Source: Gammaproteobacteria bacterium CG22_combo_CG10-13_8_21_14_all_40_8 | GTDB lineage: Bacteria; Pseudomonadota; Gammaproteobacteria; Enterobacterales; GCA-002770795 | Length of the DNA stretch: 5,687 bases | Reading direction: 5' to 3' | Assembly (NCBI GenBank): GCA_002770795.1 | Contig: PCTP01000101.1 | Location: 1 to 5,687 of the forward strand | Part shown: positions 5,378 through 5,687 of the stretch, piece after piece | How the letters are laid out: every line of letters begins with the position of its first letter | How positions within the stretch are numbered: the first letter of the stretch is position 1 | Notes under the pieces: model-generated | What the model saw: only the letters and a program-made list of their open reading frames with translations | The model's database searches: none | What the model was told of the DNA's origin: nothing | Program-made: the position numbers and the translations under genes

Positions 5378-5687
5378 TCAGGTATTGAATTTATTTAATA
5401 AGGTTTTTAATACCGCTGCGATTTGTTCTAAAAATAGAGTACCCATAGTGGCACTAAAACCATCAATGTGTCTACTGGCTAAGATTAATAAGCCAAATTG
5501 TGCATGTTGACCTAAGGGTATAATCGCCATGGATTTGAGTGCTTTTTGTTCAGGAAAATGAGATTCAGGAAAAACCTGTTCGATAATTTTGCTTTCAACA
5601 GCGCCGCATAAAGGTTGGTTGTCGGGAAATTTCATTTCATAGTGATCACATATTTCTTGAGCCTGTTGGGATTCATTGGTCATCACT
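5378..5687 (-). CDS. DUF484 family protein, C-terminal part (cut by window edge)
   Basis: The last 103 codons of a gene whose start lies beyond the right edge; family members are usually a little over 200 aa, so about half is visible. The GTG and ATG near the edge are internal codons, not the start. The visible part shows the conserved end of the family: a segment with MAIIPLG and FGLLILASR, followed by DGFSATMGTLFLEQIAAVL close to the C-terminus. The fold resembles a GAF sensor domain, and the molecular function is not established. DUF484 genes are commonly found between dapF and xerC in gammaproteobacteria, and here the gene lies directly upstream of xerC on the same strand with no terminator in the 46-nt gap, consistent with an operon. 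I see no stop or frameshift in the visible part. Confidence 0.88.
   Translation of the reverse strand, partial: VMTNESQQAQEICDHYEMKFPDNQPLCGAVESKIIEQVFPESHFPEQKALKSMAIIPLGQHAQFGLLILASRHIDGFSATMGTLFLEQIAAVLKTLLNKFNT

Overview
The window is chromosomal housekeeping DNA from an AT-leaning gammaproteobacterium. Rho is the same length as E. coli Rho (419 aa) and nearly collinear with it. UbiD is the long gammaproteobacterial type. The xerC-HAD pair preceded by a DUF484 gene matches the DUF484-xerC-yigB cluster known from this class. I cannot fix the genus from sequence alone. I see no phage, transposon, CRISPR array, tRNA or rRNA.

Plus strand, 1-3500: a 133-nt leader precedes trxA (thioredoxin, 134-460), which ends at a strong intrinsic terminator (467-507). 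A 253-nt intergenic region (461-713) then holds a candidate rho promoter, an inverted repeat near the predicted transcript start and a long G-poor, C>G leader. This is a plausible site for Rho autoregulation. Rho (714-1973) is followed after 36 nt, without an intervening terminator, by ubiD (2010-3500), so the two are probably co-transcribed.

Minus strand, 5687-3502: the gene order is the 3' part of a DUF484 gene (cut by the window edge), xerC (5331-4402), a YigB-type HAD phosphatase (4409-3708) that overlaps xerC by 8 nt, and a small 65-codon ORF (3699-3502). The small ORF has its own good Shine-Dalgarno sequence overlapping the HAD stop codon. Its product is serine-rich and I do not recognise it. 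The two gene groups converge, and the stop codons of ubiD and the small ORF are separated by one base with no clear intrinsic terminator.

The products serve general functions: thiol redox control (TrxA), transcription termination (Rho), ubiquinone synthesis (UbiD), chromosome dimer resolution (XerC) and small-molecule dephosphorylation (HAD). I found no convincing novel multi-gene system. The best leads are the small ORF at the convergent junction and the rho leader.
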